Both the position numbers and the translations under genes were made by a program. DNA of 64,000 nt from Acanthopleura granulata (lineage: Eukaryota > Mollusca > Polyplacophora > Chitonida > Chitonidae). The stretch spans positions 35,995,860 to 36,059,859 of the forward strand of contig JABBOT010000003.1 in the NCBI GenBank assembly GCA_016165875.1, written 5' to 3'. The notes beneath the pieces were generated by a model. It made no database searches. It saw nothing but the letters and a program-made list of their open reading frames with translations, and was not told where the DNA came from. Shown in pieces: positions 21,701 to 34,068 of this stretch. The stretch's first letter is position 1. Each line of letters begins with the position of its first letter.

Positions 21701-23738
21701 CATCTGGTTTTTGCCCCACAGAGGATGCCTCATGATGTTGATGACGGAATACTCACCCGGTTTCTGATCCTCCAGAAGATGTCTCATGATGATGACGAAA
21801 TACTCATGTGGTTTCTGCCCTACGGGAGATGGCTCATGATGTTGATAACCGAATACTCACCCGGTTTCTGCCCCACAGAAGATGCGTCATGAAGATGACG
21901 GAACAATGACCAGGTTCCTGATCCCCCAGAGGATGCCTCATGATGTTGATGACAGAATACTCACCTGGTTTCTGCCCCACAGGGGATGCCTCATGATGTT
22001 GATGACAGAATACTCACCCGGTTTCTGCCCCACAGAGGATGCCTCATGATGTTGATGACAGAATACTCACCTGGTTTCTGCCCCACAGAGGCTACCTCAT
22101 GATGTTGATGACAGAATACTCACCTGGTTTCTGCCCCACAGAGGCTGCCTCATGATGTTGATGACAGAATACTCACCTGGTTTCTGCCCAACAGAGGATG
22201 CCTCATGATGTTGATGACAGAATACTCACCTGGTTTCTGCCCCACAGAGGCTGCCTCATGATGTTGATGACAGAATACTCACCTGGTTTCTGCCCCACAG
22301 GGGATGCCTCATGATGTTGATGACAGAATACTCACCTGGTTTCTGCCCCACAAACGATGCCTCATGATGTTGATGACAGAATACTCACCTGGTTTCTGCC
22401 CCACAGGGGATGCCTCATGATGTTGATGACAGAATACTCACCTGGTTTCTGCCCCACAAACGATGCCTCATGATGTTGATGACAGAATACTCTCCTGGTT
22501 TCTGCCCCACAGAGAATGCCTCATGATGTTGATGCCGGAATACTCACCTGGTTTCTGCCCCACAGAGGATGCCTCATGATGTTGATGACGGGACTGAAGC
22601 AGCTCAGACCAGTGTGTGCTGCATAAATGCCAGCCTTGGTGTAGTTGTTGTGCTTAGCTCTCACTTCCACTGAGGTAGCTTCCGCTATCGTATGTACAAG
22701 TGAAGGGCTGTATGTTAGAAAATAAATACTGTCAGCACATATTGATGGGCTCATACGGTGGTGATAAAAATTAAACATGAAGTTTGTTGCAGACATACAG
22801 AACAGTCGAAGTGCTTCAAAGGTAATTATTAGAATTAATTTGCAATTAAATGTACGCGCGATTGACCTCCATTGTTGTTGTAGGCTTTCATAACCGTATA
22901 TTAATTCCGGAGATTTCTTCATGTTTCTTCTATGTCCACTTTAAGCTTTGTGTGTTTGCCTGGTTTTTAAAAGCGCATTCTACATATGTTAAGTACTAAG
23001 TACTAAGTAGTAGGCAGGTCTCGCTGCCTCACCGTCCCAACATGCTGTCGATACCAGGGAAGACGCCTCACCTAGTCGTGCACAATATGTATGTGTATAT
23101 GTATGCTTGGGTTTTACGCCGTACTCAACAATTTTCAGTCATATGACAACGAATCCTCCTTTGAATCTAGATATGCTGTGTCTCCTTGTGCCAGGGCGAG
23201 TAAATGTGGCCAAAGTGCATCATGCCGAAGGCACCAGACATGAGACAACACCTAGTCATATTATACTGACACCGAGCCGGCCAGTCCTGTTTCCTTGCAC
23301 TGACCTTGCACTGAGCACCAAGCGAGGCAGCAACAACTAGCCTATCATTGTTAAAGTCTTTGACATGACCTGACCCAGTCATGCACATAACACAGTCAAT
23401 TTCAGGAGTGACAATACACAAACCAATGAACCGGATACGTACTTAAATGATGCAGCCAGCCCGAGAGATTGAGGAAATGACGTGGCAACTCCTGCATACA
23501 CATCACCTCTCAAACACTCGGTGTCCCAGTCGTACGGCTTTATACCCAGACGGTCAATGGCGGGAGCCGGTTGAGTTTTGGCCATCTGGGGGATGATCTC
23601 GTCCAGGCTGAGTCTGCTGACCAAGTCATTTACACGCTCTTGCCACGACAGGGAGAGGTTCCTGAACGGATAGTCAGAACGACACTCCTGCACACACAAC
23701 AACAGCAACAACGACGCCGACACGAAACGGACCACCAT
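9772..23738 (-). CDS. Secreted GH3 beta-xylosidase-type glycoside hydrolase, 12 exons
   Basis: Exons, 5' to 3' on the minus strand: 23738-23443, 22707-22548, 20970-20800, 20025-19934, 19413-19190, 18710-18454, 17836-17617, 17112-17023, 16496-16294, 16094-15891, 15363-15174, 9887-9772. All use GT-AG and all phases agree, giving 740 residues. A signal peptide (MVVRFVSASLLLLLC) opens the protein. The GH3 N-terminal domain covers roughly residues 35-330, with GRNQETYGEDPF (149-160), GCKHFD (186-191) and the nucleophile motif GYVVSDGGAV (Asp270). The GH3 C-terminal domain covers roughly 370-600 (IAVVGP at its start, LGTGRDIESE, SPAGRLPFTWY at its end). PLYPFGYGLSYT and an Fn3-like domain (about 595-740) finish it. 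The family removes xylose or arabinose from plant and algal glycans; a digestive role is inferred. Intron 11 (5.3 kb) holds a Tc1 element and intron 2 a donor-bearing minisatellite. The order of motifs matches full-length xylosidases, so the gene looks functional. Exact substrate cannot be read from sequence. Confidence 0.93.
10549..11830. other. Intron 11 stretch with two related blocks
   Basis: No exon is seen. Two blocks (10549-10820 and 11450-11830) share CACTTCCGGTT, a GGCGGCTAGGTCAC / GGCCGCCAAGTCAC pair and a later GAGTTT segment in the same order. They may be two halves of an old duplicated element; similarity is weak by eye. Confidence 0.3.
12139..13609 (+). mobile_element. Tc1-type DNA transposon with TIRs and TA target site
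   Basis: The left end (about 12139-12168) and right end (about 13582-13609) are inverted repeats sharing GCCAAAAGAAAC and TTACCA with a few mismatches. TA dinucleotides flank both ends (12137-12138 and 13610-13611), the expected Tc1/mariner target duplication. The element is 1471 bases, a normal size for the family, and lies in the last intron of the GH3 gene on the opposite strand. Confidence 0.85.
12343..13351 (+). pseudogene. Tc1 transposase, frameshifted
   Basis: The catalytic domain is clear: VFTDE, then HDKARAH, then SPIEYFWD. There are 34 residues between the second Asp and the Glu, which is the DD34E spacing of Tc1 elements. The N-terminal half has a shortened helix-turn-helix region (FGCSRVIVTNLTQRYR, then DRPRTGTP). 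The first frame ends at 13053, while the second half continues in another frame from about 13030, so at least one indel near 13027-13045 separates the second catalytic Asp from the first. The protein is therefore inactive as it stands. Confidence 0.88.
14730..14958 (+). repeat. SINE A, near full length, in GH3 intron 11
   Basis: It starts GGCCCCCGTGACCGAGG and ends with a short AAATACATAAAT tail. About 30 bases of the CCCGGG block are missing. Confidence 0.8.
20610..20770 (+). repeat. SINE B, 3' half, in GH3 intron 3
   Basis: This is the opposite orientation to the other SINE B copies: GCCACAAGAAGATACAGT, ATGCATTCTAAGGA, then a CATACATAAATA tail. It lies about 30 bases from exon 3. Confidence 0.65.
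21150..22600 (-). repeat. 53-bp minisatellite copied from the exon 2/intron 2 junction
   Basis: About 26 units lie head to tail in intron 2 of the GH3 gene. On the minus strand each unit is the last 39 coding bases of exon 2 (INIMRHPLWGRNQ, codons 140-152) plus 14 intron bases beginning GTGAGTATTC. From about 21969 to 22600 the period is exactly 53; the left third (21150-21960) is older, with changed lengths and sequence. The authentic exon end (22548-22586) is the rightmost unit. The unit next to it has the donor changed to GAGAGT, while most others keep a consensus donor (CAG then GTGAGT). Confidence 0.92.
23088..23340 (-). repeat. SINE B copy in GH3 intron 1
   Basis: It holds CAGTCATATGACAACGA, the CATGCCGAAGGCACCAGACATGA region and the GAGGCAGCAACAACTA end. 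The tRNA-like head is not kept. It ends about 100 bases from exon 1. Confidence 0.75.
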
Positions 23739-25069
23739 GTTAGTATATCAAGATGCTAGAATGAAAAATATTATGAGCAGCCAGGGGACAATATGCGGTG
23801 CGGTACACACAATCTGTGAATACGGTGGACTATTGTGGCTATTAAACCTTCGTTTATCTGTTATGATCCGGTGTTTTTATCGCGGGAGATTACCAGTATT
23901 CTTTATTACCTAAAGTCGTTTCCACCGAGATGAAAATTAAGCCGGTGTCCATTTTCCCAAAAAGCCTTTTCCCACTTCTGCGTTCCAAGCATTGGTTTTC
24001 TCAAGGCGTAAAAGAAACCTGAATTCCATTAGGCTACTTGACACAGATATTTTCACTAATATAACTGCTGTTCTCAAGTTGCGTGATATATTCTACCCTG
24101 TTCCAAGACCTTGTTTTACTTCTGGCATTAAGCAATGTAACAAGGAAACCGAATGAATGCATAATGCTAAAATATAATAATATCATTTCTGAGTTCAGGA
24201 ATTTGCTACTTAACGTATCCCTTTTATTACATTACACAAATAGTAATGTGTATACTAAGGCGAATATTGTGTTCAGGCATTCTGTTATTATTAGGAGTTT
24301 CAGTATTCTGGCGTATTACATTTGTAAATAAATATGTCGCTATAGGAATGTCTCGATAACAACAAACTGAACATAATTATATATATATATCTAAAATAGG
24401 ACTGATGTGACGTAAAGTTATAATTATTCGGTCTAACACAAGCCTAAACGATTCAAATTAACACCACCTACGATAACTGTTCACTTCAGGGCCGATTTTT
24501 AACCCAACAAAATTTATGCTAAATCTTCAGCCAGTGTATGGCTTAGCTCAGGTGTTCCAAGTTCTAACTCTCGGGTTACGAATAATAAGCATTGAAATCA
24601 ATTTTTATATCTTTTTTGGTGCTTAATTGGTTCCTGGTTGGTATGTTGCAGACTAACATTTCTTTGACCGTATTGCGATGGCCAGGTCCATAGTACGGGG
24701 AAATAGGTGAATGTACTGGTTAACCCGGTGCCTGTACACTGTGACTGGTTTGGTCGCCATGTCTGGTGTGTTTTAGTTGTGATTCAGTGAGGCAGCACTA
24801 TGGACATGTATTGACATTAGCACATGTCAGCAATAGAAAGATACTACAGTGACAGGACACACATAATATCAACAATGGTGATAAGACCTGTAAGAAAAAC
24901 AAACATGCAGAGAAGCAAAGAAGGAACTCGAGGTTGCGTTCATAATTGCCATATATTTACCGTAATTGAAAAATAGTTTTGGGTTTAAAAGCAAAACCAG
25001 TAATGATTTATAATATTGCACTTCACAACCCAACTGTCGTGTAAAATGAACAGGATCTGCATCGTACAA

Positions 25070-25500
25070 TTGTATGGGTACGACTATCGGAGAAGGAAAA
25101 TGATAAACAAATGGCTTGTTCAACTCTCAGAAAGCGATAGGCCATACACAATAGCAAACAAAGTAACACGAAGACGCTTGACTAAGTTCAATACATATAC
25201 AGAAGAAAATAGACAAATAGTAAAACTGACAATAACATACAAAACAATACAGATAATTACAAATATATGTATGTATAGTTTCTTACTGATGAGAGCGTCC
25301 AGATCAAGATGGAATATTCCGGCTTCCAAAGGCAAGTCAATCCACGTAAATATATGATCCCTAGTCTTTGGGAAATTCTCAAATCGAAGGATCACAGTGA
25401 CAAACAGCAAAGGGCCGACAATGACACAAAACTGATAAACACAGAAGCCTCGAGAGCTCACGACTGAACGCCAGTGCAAGCTATAACGTACACAGGGGGA
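25070..25500 (-). mobile_element. LTR-like dispersed repeat, copy 1
   Basis: It is collinear with 41.4-42.1 kb and 43.5-43.9 kb on the plus strand: CGTTATAGC, TCTCGAGGCTTC, ATATTTACGTGGA, CATCAGTAAGAAACTATA, TTCGTGTT, then GAACAAGCCATTTGTT. A 197-residue minus-strand frame here (25120-25713) is a product of this repeat. Confidence 0.6.
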
Positions 25501-27811
25501 TAAATGTAGATCAGACACTGACTCGGCTACCGCCAAAAAAGAAAGAAAAAAAATGTACAATAGTTTAAAGACGGGATTCTTAATACAATATATAGCACCT
25601 TTTCTCGTCCACACTGAAAGCCTTTTGAAAAGAAATAAAAATCGTATGCCTTGACTGCCCATCCGTAGATATAAAACAGGCCTCACAATGGAATTATCAG
25701 TAGCTTTTTTCAATGTGACAGGAAGATAAAGCCTGTAATGTGATACTGGGGTCAGTTTACAAGCTGATCAAACATATTACCCTGGGGAGACCTAGATTAG
25801 ATATATTTAAACTGTTAAATCATATCTTGCGAAATCCAAGTTCGTTTACTGGTCTTATGGTTTTCAATCAAAAGGATGTTTTTCAATGCATGAGGAAACT
25901 AGAATAAACCAACATCCATTGTCTGGTTCCAAACCGAAAGGCGGTTTCCCCAAGCCATATGCATGGTCCACATCTTATGGTGGAATTATGCTGTAATATG
26001 GATTTTCATTCTGTAGTACATCGTAAAACAGCCAACAATGTTTATAGTGCCGTCAGCCAATAAATTGTTTTCTTTTCATTTACATATATTAAGCATCAGT
26101 CTAGGCGTCGAAACAGACATTGTTACATCAGGTCCCCGGCCATTGATTGCAAAGCCAATCTCCAAAACAACGTTCACCTCAAACAATTACAGAACTAAAA
26201 TAGTAGATAAAGTAAGAAATTAGATCGCTGTCCTGTAAAGAAAGGCAATCAACTATTTTCGATGATTCTGGAAAGACGCAAGGAATATTGCGAGCGCATG
26301 GATTTAATCGGTGTTTTGATCGTTTAAAATGCTACTTAATAGATTGACGTTCGGCAAAATGGAAAGGACAGTATCATTGTTCACCTATACTGCAACTACT
26401 CATACATTCGGCCGGGCGATTTCATTCATCAAGATACAGATATGCAACCCCCTATCTTCGAGTTAGGCAGAATTTGACACAAGTATCGTGCTGAGCGGCT
26501 GAAACTCCGTCCATTTTGAACTGTATATACTCATTATGAAAGTTAAAATTTTAGAGTGAAGGCGTTTAAGAACAATTTCAGAGTACATGTACCTATATGT
26601 ACTGTGGCATGTGTTTTAAATGCTTTCACCGAATTAGTTGTTACTGAGGACAAGTTCAGCAAACAATGAGACATCCTACGAAAGGTAACCCCTTTATGTA
26701 GCGGAACTCTTAATAAGTTAGGCTAATCAAAACTCAAAATCCTGTTGCCGAGAATTTCAAAGTACACGCATGGCTTTACAAAAGAGATTATACCGGTGAG
26801 GAAAAAGACATAACAGCTGAACTGTTATATTTTCTTTAATGACTTTCTACTCGACTGTAACAAAGATACTCAGTCTGTTTTAATTTAAGGACAGTTTGAA
26901 GAAAGCAGCCATTGCACAAGAAAATGCTTGGTCATGTCGGTGGGCTGCCACCTGGATTACCAATTTACGTTATTTTAAAGTTAGTGCTGGCAAATGAGAG
27001 GATAAACATGATCACAAACTGGGCTTGAAATTCGACTAAAGCATGCTGTTGGAAAGGTAAGTAAACTAATTAATCTGCAGCGCATTTCACTAAGAGTTTA
27101 TACGACCTATGTCTATCGCGTTATTACGACAAATGAGGACACTGTGCAGCAGGGCTCACTCACACGAAGCCCTCTCAGCGTTACGAGCACGTAGCGATCA
27201 TAGAAACTCAGGGCCCACGAGATGGGGGAAGCTGGAGGCAGTATATATTGGGCCCACTTGTACGAAGCCCAGTAGAAAATCATACTTTGTAATAATGTAG
27301 ACGCTAACGTAAAAACGGTTCCATGTCCTGCTTCACACTAGTGCCACCTCTTGTGATTAAAAATATCCCGCCTCTCCATTAATTAGGGCCTAAGGTAATA
27401 TGGAAATTCTTTGCCCGAGACTGGGACTGAACCAACGCCTTGCACGTCAGAGCTATTCCAAGACAGATTTTATTTAGCCATGTATGACCGGAAATATTGT
27501 GAACAACGAGGTTAATTTTTCCGCGCCATTGCGTGACAATGGTACAAGCTGAATTGACAATATTTTTAGGGTTTCCACAAAGACGCTGCTTTTAGCCTGA
27601 GTATGCTTATTCTAGTTCGATCAGTATTACTAGAGCTATTATGTATACACGGGAATGAAAGTCTGCGAAAATTGAATTCGGCAGTTAACTATTTTGTTGA
27701 TTACTCCTGTCATTGCTCATTTCGCCTAGAGAGCATATTCCCGAAAGACAGTCAAATATGGAAACGAAGGGCCTTGGTGACAATATGCAGTCGACAGAGC
27801 CCGTATGTGTG

Positions 27812-28155
27812 TATGTGGTTATGTTTGTATGCTTGGATTTAACGTCGTACTCAACATTTTTCAGCCATATGACGACAAGGAATCCTTAGAATGTACATGT
27901 AGTGGGTCCTCTCCAAGGTGCGTATCACTTAAGCCTCATTACAAAGACACCAGACATGATACACCAACCAGTCACGTTATACTGACACCGGATTGACCAG
28001 TTCCGTTTCCTTGCTCTAACCTCTCCTTACTGAGTGGCAAGAACGGCAGCGACAATTACCATTTTTAAATATTTGGTGTGTCCCGTCAAGGGTTAGATCA
28101 CGGATCTCCCGACCCCTCGGCGGATGCTCTAACCACCAAGCCACCTGGGCGGTCG
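27812..28155 (-). repeat. SINE B, full length with tRNA-like head
   Basis: This is the most complete SINE B. On the minus strand it begins GACCGCCCAGGTGGCTTGG, has an A box (TGGCTTGGTGGTTAGAGCA) and a decayed B box, continues through the family blocks, and ends near GTACGACG with a short TG-rich tail. Confidence 0.8.
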
Positions 28156-28395
28156 ACAACGGTCGTATGGCTGTTTGCGCAATCAAAAGTTCGTACATAT
28201 CTTCTGTAAAACAACTGTGTACAAATTTGCACATCCACAATGCATGTGTATCAGTGGTACAATAAGTGTGTATCACTGACACACACGTCATTGTGGATGC
28301 ATTACACACATTACGCAAACTCTGTATTGCTCGTACACAAAAATTATGCCTAGGTGTTCATTTTTGCCACAATGTATACCACTCGCACACAGTAT

Positions 28396-28530
28396 TTTGT
28401 ATGTATGTATGTACGCTTGGGAGTTTTCATACTCAACAATTTTCCAGTCATATGATGACAAGTAGTCCTTAGAATGGGTGTATACACTGTGTCTTGTCCA
28501 CACCACTGAAGTGCTGCCGCGCAACTTTGC
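28396..28530 (-). repeat. SINE B fragment
   Basis: It has the (TATG)n tail and body to AAGTGCTGCCGCGCA. The head half is missing. Confidence 0.7.
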
Positions 28531-28688
28531 CAAAGGTCAGTTGTTTATAAGGGCAAGTTGGCTTTGCTCCACTACTGAACTCTGTCGCATAGGTGAAAAA
28601 TTCTGTATTTTGAATTCTAATTCAAATAGATAAATACATAATCATTTAATAATTAAACCAAATACTCGAGCACGAGACTCGCGTAAAA

Positions 28689-28689
<1 letters not shown>

Positions 28690-28729
<40 letters not shown>

Positions 28730-28730
28730 A
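28690..28730. repeat. (AC)n microsatellite
   Basis: About 15 AC units are followed by a short AT run. The same AC-then-AT arrangement recurs at 46.4 kb. Confidence 0.95.
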
Positions 28731-29794
28731 TAGCCTTACATCACTTTATTTATAGCACGCAAGATGAGGTGACATACACACATGCTCACAAGTATTAAAA
28801 CTGAATTAACGAGGTAAAGGAACAAAGTCATACATGTTCCTGTTACTGATCTATTTATATGCATACAGACGGCCTTATTGTTGCCATTGCCCAGTTTATC
28901 TTTATCAAGCCACCATATTAGGAAAGTCAGACACACGAATTTGAGATTTACACGCTGGCCAGCTTTTTTACTCCGAAGTGTTCGATTTTCCGTGTTATGA
29001 CGCCAAGAGAGGGATAAACGACATTCAGGACGGATCGAAATCTTGTGCTCATTAATAATTCATTCTTTCCTCTTTTTCTCGTCAGGTTTAATATTTGCAG
29101 GGAGAGCAGTTTTTCTTTGAGGTCGTCATTGTGTTGCAACACTCATTAGAGACACGCATCAAGGCGTGTAACTTGTGTGCTTTAGTTCATGATTCGCGTC
29201 ACACGGTGTATTTTGGGCACTCATGCGTGGGAGACACGGGAGACACAATATATAGGCATAAACTATGCTCTCATTCCCAGAGCTGGATACAGAGTTTACA
29301 GATAGCATGCAGTTCACTTTCCAGGAATGCAATATGTTCAACTGCTAGTGACAATCCAACAGAAAGTAGAACAAAACCATGATTCTGTATTTTTTTTCTG
29401 TACGATGAAGTAATAAATATAACTGCTCATTTTCTCACGGAATGTGCACTGAATTAATAAAGAGTACATGGGAATTTGGTCGTGATAGAGTCATTAAGAC
29501 ACCTGTCCCTTTGAGAACTATAGGACACGTGCTACAGATGTGAGTTCAATCCCGACTATTGGCGAGGAATTTGTGGATAACCTCGTTCTCCCGGTGCACG
29601 GGTTCTTGGTGAAATTAAACAGTCACATTCAAACTCGAGAAAGTTCTGCAGAAGTTCTGTGGCAAAATAGTTGAGGCATGTTTTTTCATAAACATATCTC
29701 CTAATTATTTAAAATTAATTAATTTTCCAAAGAATGATAGAATTATCTGTTGAAAACCTCATGGATCACATATCATAGAAAACGTTAGAAAATT

Positions 29795-29915
29795 TATTTT
29801 TAATTTATTTATTTATTTGTACTCAGGGATGTTTCCCTTATCTGACGGCGGGTAGCACTACGTTGGGCGGAAACCGGACAGAGGTCGGGGGAAACCTACA
29901 CTCACTTAAAGAAAT
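29795..29915 (-). repeat. SINE A fragment, diverged
   Basis: Only the tail and the GGAAACCGGACAGAG block are recognisable. Part of the 3' body is deleted. Confidence 0.55.
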
Positions 29916-30832
29916 TGACGGACAAATTGAAAGCATGCTAAGCTTTACATTTCCTTATAAAGCTTCTTTCTAACACACGGTGTTCAGATGACGACACATC
30001 TAATAATGATATACGTTGAAAGTCCTTCCAAATCAGAATTATGTCTGTAATATCTCGTCTTCATCATGCACAGTTATGCCATGTATATTCTTATCGAAAA
30101 TTTTTTCCCTCTATAAAATGAGACGATATGTGATACTCTCAAATATAAGACAAGGCCATGACCTACTAAAGTTTATTGTTTCTTTTTTGGTACTATCAAG
30201 TTATAGTAAGTTGTTTGTAAGTTGTCAGCTTTCTGCACGAAAATAATGAACATGGGATTTCTATAGACTGGTCAAGTATTTCACGGTCACGATGTTGTTA
30301 AAAGTACCATGTTGTCACCATACGACCCCCGAGACAGCCACGCGACAAAAAGTTATTGAAATTCAGTCTTCTACAAGACTCTAGCTAAAGGTAAAGTATC
30401 AGTTCTCTCTGCGAGAAACAGTTCTATTGTAACAGCGGTCGAACAAATATAACGAAGGCAGACTTGTTGAGCGCTTGTTTACTGCATCGGATACTGTCGG
30501 TATGGTAGAAACCCTACACGAAACATATAAAACAATTATAACAGTGCACACATAAATTTTTACACAAAATACACACAGTTTTGGCATTTAACAATATACT
30601 GCTTTACAAATCACACGCAAAATTAAAAAGACTTCAAACCAAATATTAAAACATCTGACTAAAACATTATAGCTTTGAGAATGAATGAATGAATGATTAT
30701 GACTGTAGGCCACATTGGAAATATCTCAGTCATATCGTGGGGAGAACATGTTCAAACCAAGAAGCCTTGAATAGTTTTCGACGTTAGGTTGTGAACACTC
30801 TAAATCAGAAAAAAAAAACAGAGGAACAGTTT

Positions 30833-32960
30833 CTAAAAGTAGTTACAACAACTAAATATCTGTTTAAAAGAGGAAAACTTATTTCTACAATTATATGTAC
30901 ATAATACATATATTATATCCTGTAATAGAAGCCGCTGTTGACTGTGTAGAATCTTTGCCGAAGAATGGCAAAGTCTGCCAGTCAACAAGGATATGTTTGA
31001 TGCTGTACTGGGCATGACATCCAGCACACTCAGGAGCATTGATTTCATCCAGGGTAAAATTTTGTGATAGACGAGAATGCCCAATACGGCACCTTTTTAA
31101 AACGACTTATTCTCTACGAGACAGGTCATGAGTATAAGAGTTATAGCTAATGACTGGGTGACCAGCATACAGTTTAACATGTACCTGTAAAACCTGTAAA
31201 CCCTGCCAAAGGCGACGAACATATTTAAGAATATCAGACTTAAAATCAGTTTAAAGTATTTTAACCTTAGAAACGGGTTTATTAAGGGCAGCTTTACCCT
31301 TCCCGTCTACGACTGTGTTTCCGTGCATACCAGTATGACTTGGTATCCGACAGAATACAATATCTTTACCTCTTTTAATTAACTTTCTATGTAAGACCTC
31401 TATTTCAAGAATTAACGGATTTTTAAATTTTTTTATTTGATATCGCCAAAAGGCAAGAAATCGCGTCGCTGCATATTAGTACCCTCTAGAAACCCAAAAG
31501 AAACATATGATAAGGTCAGGAGTATAGCCCTGGCCTCGGCAGAGAAAATAGAAGATGAGGATGGAAGACGAAGAGAAGTGACTTGTTGTTCCAAGACAGC
31601 CGCAGTGGAAACCCAGTTCCCATCCTTCGACCCATCGATATATATAAATTTATGATCCGGATAATTTGTCTTAATTTCGGTGAAACCTTGCTGAATTATG
31701 AGAGGATTTGCATCCGATTTCTTATGTTGACGTAGATCGAATACTAATTTGGGTTGTGCAAGAAACTCAAGGAGGAGACTCCGGAAAAGAGACCTGAGCT
31801 ATGTCCGCAAGCTTGATGTTAGCTTCCACAATATGGTCCCGAATACGAAGACTGAACGAAGGGGTTTTCTTAGGACGTTCATCATATTTATCATACATAT
31901 AGTGGATTAAAAACACGTTCGTAAGCAGGGTTTGTTGAATGTTGGATGTAGCATATTGAAGGCTCAGTTTTATACGCCTGTGATGTAAAGAGGGCTCATT
32001 AACCTCAACATATAAACTTTCTATTGGTGCGGTTTTAAATGCACCAAGGCTGAGTCTCAAACCTTGGTGGTGGACCGGATCCAACATTTTAAGATAGGAT
32101 TTCCTTGCGGAACCGTAAATGATGGACCCATAGTCCAATTTATACCTCACCATAGAAGGATATAGATTTAATAAAACAGCCACCCAGTCGGTGCTAGATA
32201 CGACCTTTATTATGTCGAGAGCCTTTGTACATTTAGCTTTAACCATTTTAATATGGGGTATAACAGATAACTTATTATCAAATATTACCCCTAAAAATTT
32301 ATTTTCTCCACAGATTTTAACTGTTTTACCACAAAATTTAAGATATGGATGTAAATAAAGTTTCCGCTTAGTACAAAAATGCATTCCAACGGTTTTAGAC
32401 GTGGAAAATGTAAACCCGTTGGCAACTGCCCATTTTTCGATTTTATTGTGACAAAGCTGCAGTGGTCGATCGATGTTATTCATATTTTTGGCATGGTAGA
32501 ATACAAGTAAATCATCAACATATAAAGAACCCCCTGTACCAGATGTAAGAGTTTTAGCCAGACTATTTATTTTGAGGCTAGGAGAAACAATACTGTCCTA
32601 GGGTACATCCATCTCCTGCTCATGAGAGTCAGAAAGAATGGAGACCACCCCAACCTAGAAATGAGGAGTTCAGATCTGAAAAAAATTCAGATCTAAATAA
32701 ATAATTACGTATATATGTTTCAAAACGAATAAAGTGACCAAAAGTGGATCTACCTTGACGAAAATCACATTGGATATTAGACAGAAGTTTATTGGTTTCA
32801 GGAAATCAAACAAATCTATCATTTATCATCCGTTCTATAGTCTTAGAGACACAGCTCTGTAAGAGCTATGAGACGGTAATTATTTGGATCAGTATGATCC
32901 TTACCCGGTTTGGGGACAGGGTTCCAGTGAGGAATATAAACCTATGAATTTGTCGACGTT
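30833..32960 (-). mobile_element. Decayed jockey-like non-LTR retrotransposon
   Basis: Reading on the minus strand from about 32950 downward: reverse transcriptase fragment PVPKPGKDHTDPNNYR, a VP-stop-DSIVSPSL segment, then catalytic LYVDDLLVFYHAK (near 32520). An open 238-residue thumb/connection region with NKFLGVIFDNKL follows (32483-31767), then RNase H pieces (FIYIDGSKDG and FSAEARAILL, 31670-31520), and a Cys/His tail (PECAGCHAQYSIKHILVD, near 30990). Stops and frameshifts separate these parts, and the N-terminal endonuclease was not found. It is not active. RNase H next to jockey-type RT is common in molluscan copies (family knowledge). Confidence 0.85.
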
Positions 32961-34068
32961 GTGACAGGCCTACAGCATGGAAACACTAACATGTGTAGCC
33001 CAAGAGCGGAAAACGGATTCGATGTGATGATGTGGTGCTGAATGTGCGCTGGAATAAAGATGTGGAGTTTTATCTCCCAATATCTCGCGAATCATTGAAC
33101 CTCTTTTTTTTGTAAAAATTTACACGCAAACTGTGTATAGAGGCAATGTCCTTTTTTCCTATAGCCTTTTTGTTATATGTACTGATGGCCTTGGTTGATG
33201 TGTCTAGCAAAAGCGTCGTTATGGCAATATCGAAGTATTCGTAATTCAGATGTAATTTTTACACGATTTTTCCAAGAGCATACGCCGGGATTTGAACTCG
33301 CGGTCCCTAGACTCCAAAGTCATCACTGTTGCTAAACTTGATCGCGCGCTACAAATCCTTACATGGAAATGCTGAAGAGAAGAAAACATTGCCTAAGTTC
33401 AGGTGTTTCGTTTCTAAGTCGCAGCGGTGACTCTGAATGAAGCTGAACTGGCCACACAGATATACGAGTACCGGTACTGCATAACCAGTTTGCTCACAAG
33501 ACGTATTCCAAAGGCATGCATGAGCAACCTTTTCCCCGAATTAATATAGTTTTTGTCCCCTATTGCATGTGTTAGCTATGAGGATAACCTTTAAAGAGTG
33601 GTTGCATTAGTAGATTATGACTTATCATTCAAACTGACGCTCGGTTAAAAAGCTAAGAAATTTATCATACAGTGCGTGTATGGGGTTCTGTATAGATATT
33701 TATGCTGATCAGAGTTATTGATTATTTGAAAAGAACGAATGGGGATATGTCCAAGTTACAGCGTGAACTGTATTCAGCACACGTTTACATTAATAATAGT
33801 TCCCCTTAGCTGACTATTGTGTTTTGAACGCTTGTCATGTCTCGATATTTACACATTCCGCAAAAAAATATTCATAATTTATACTGCCTCTGTTGTACTA
33901 TTGTTTATTGAAAACTTGATAATTTATTTCTGATCAGTTTATGAGCAATGGTGCATGCTATATATTGCATCAATATGAAAGCCACTCTTAATGAAAGTGA
34001 TTTTGATAGCTTCAACATGACATTTATATCTTTATAAATTATAAAAGGCGTTACCTCCATTTCTCTCT

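Noticed and set aside
21150..22600. CRISPR-like array of regular repeats
   Set aside because: Units are contiguous 53-base copies without unique spacers, in a eukaryotic intron, and match the neighbouring exon end. It is a minisatellite.
25120..25713. 197-codon hydrophobic minus-strand frame that looks like a membrane protein
   Set aside because: Its DNA is collinear with the LTR-like repeats at 41.4 and 43.5 kb, where the frame is not kept.
31437..31655. Plus-strand frame of 72 codons
   Set aside because: Antisense to the RNase H part of the jockey-like element.
33265..33345. tRNA gene on the minus strand
   Set aside because: There is a good B-box-like GAGTTCAAATCCC, but the anticodon stem does not pair. 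Probably an old SINE head or tRNA pseudogene.
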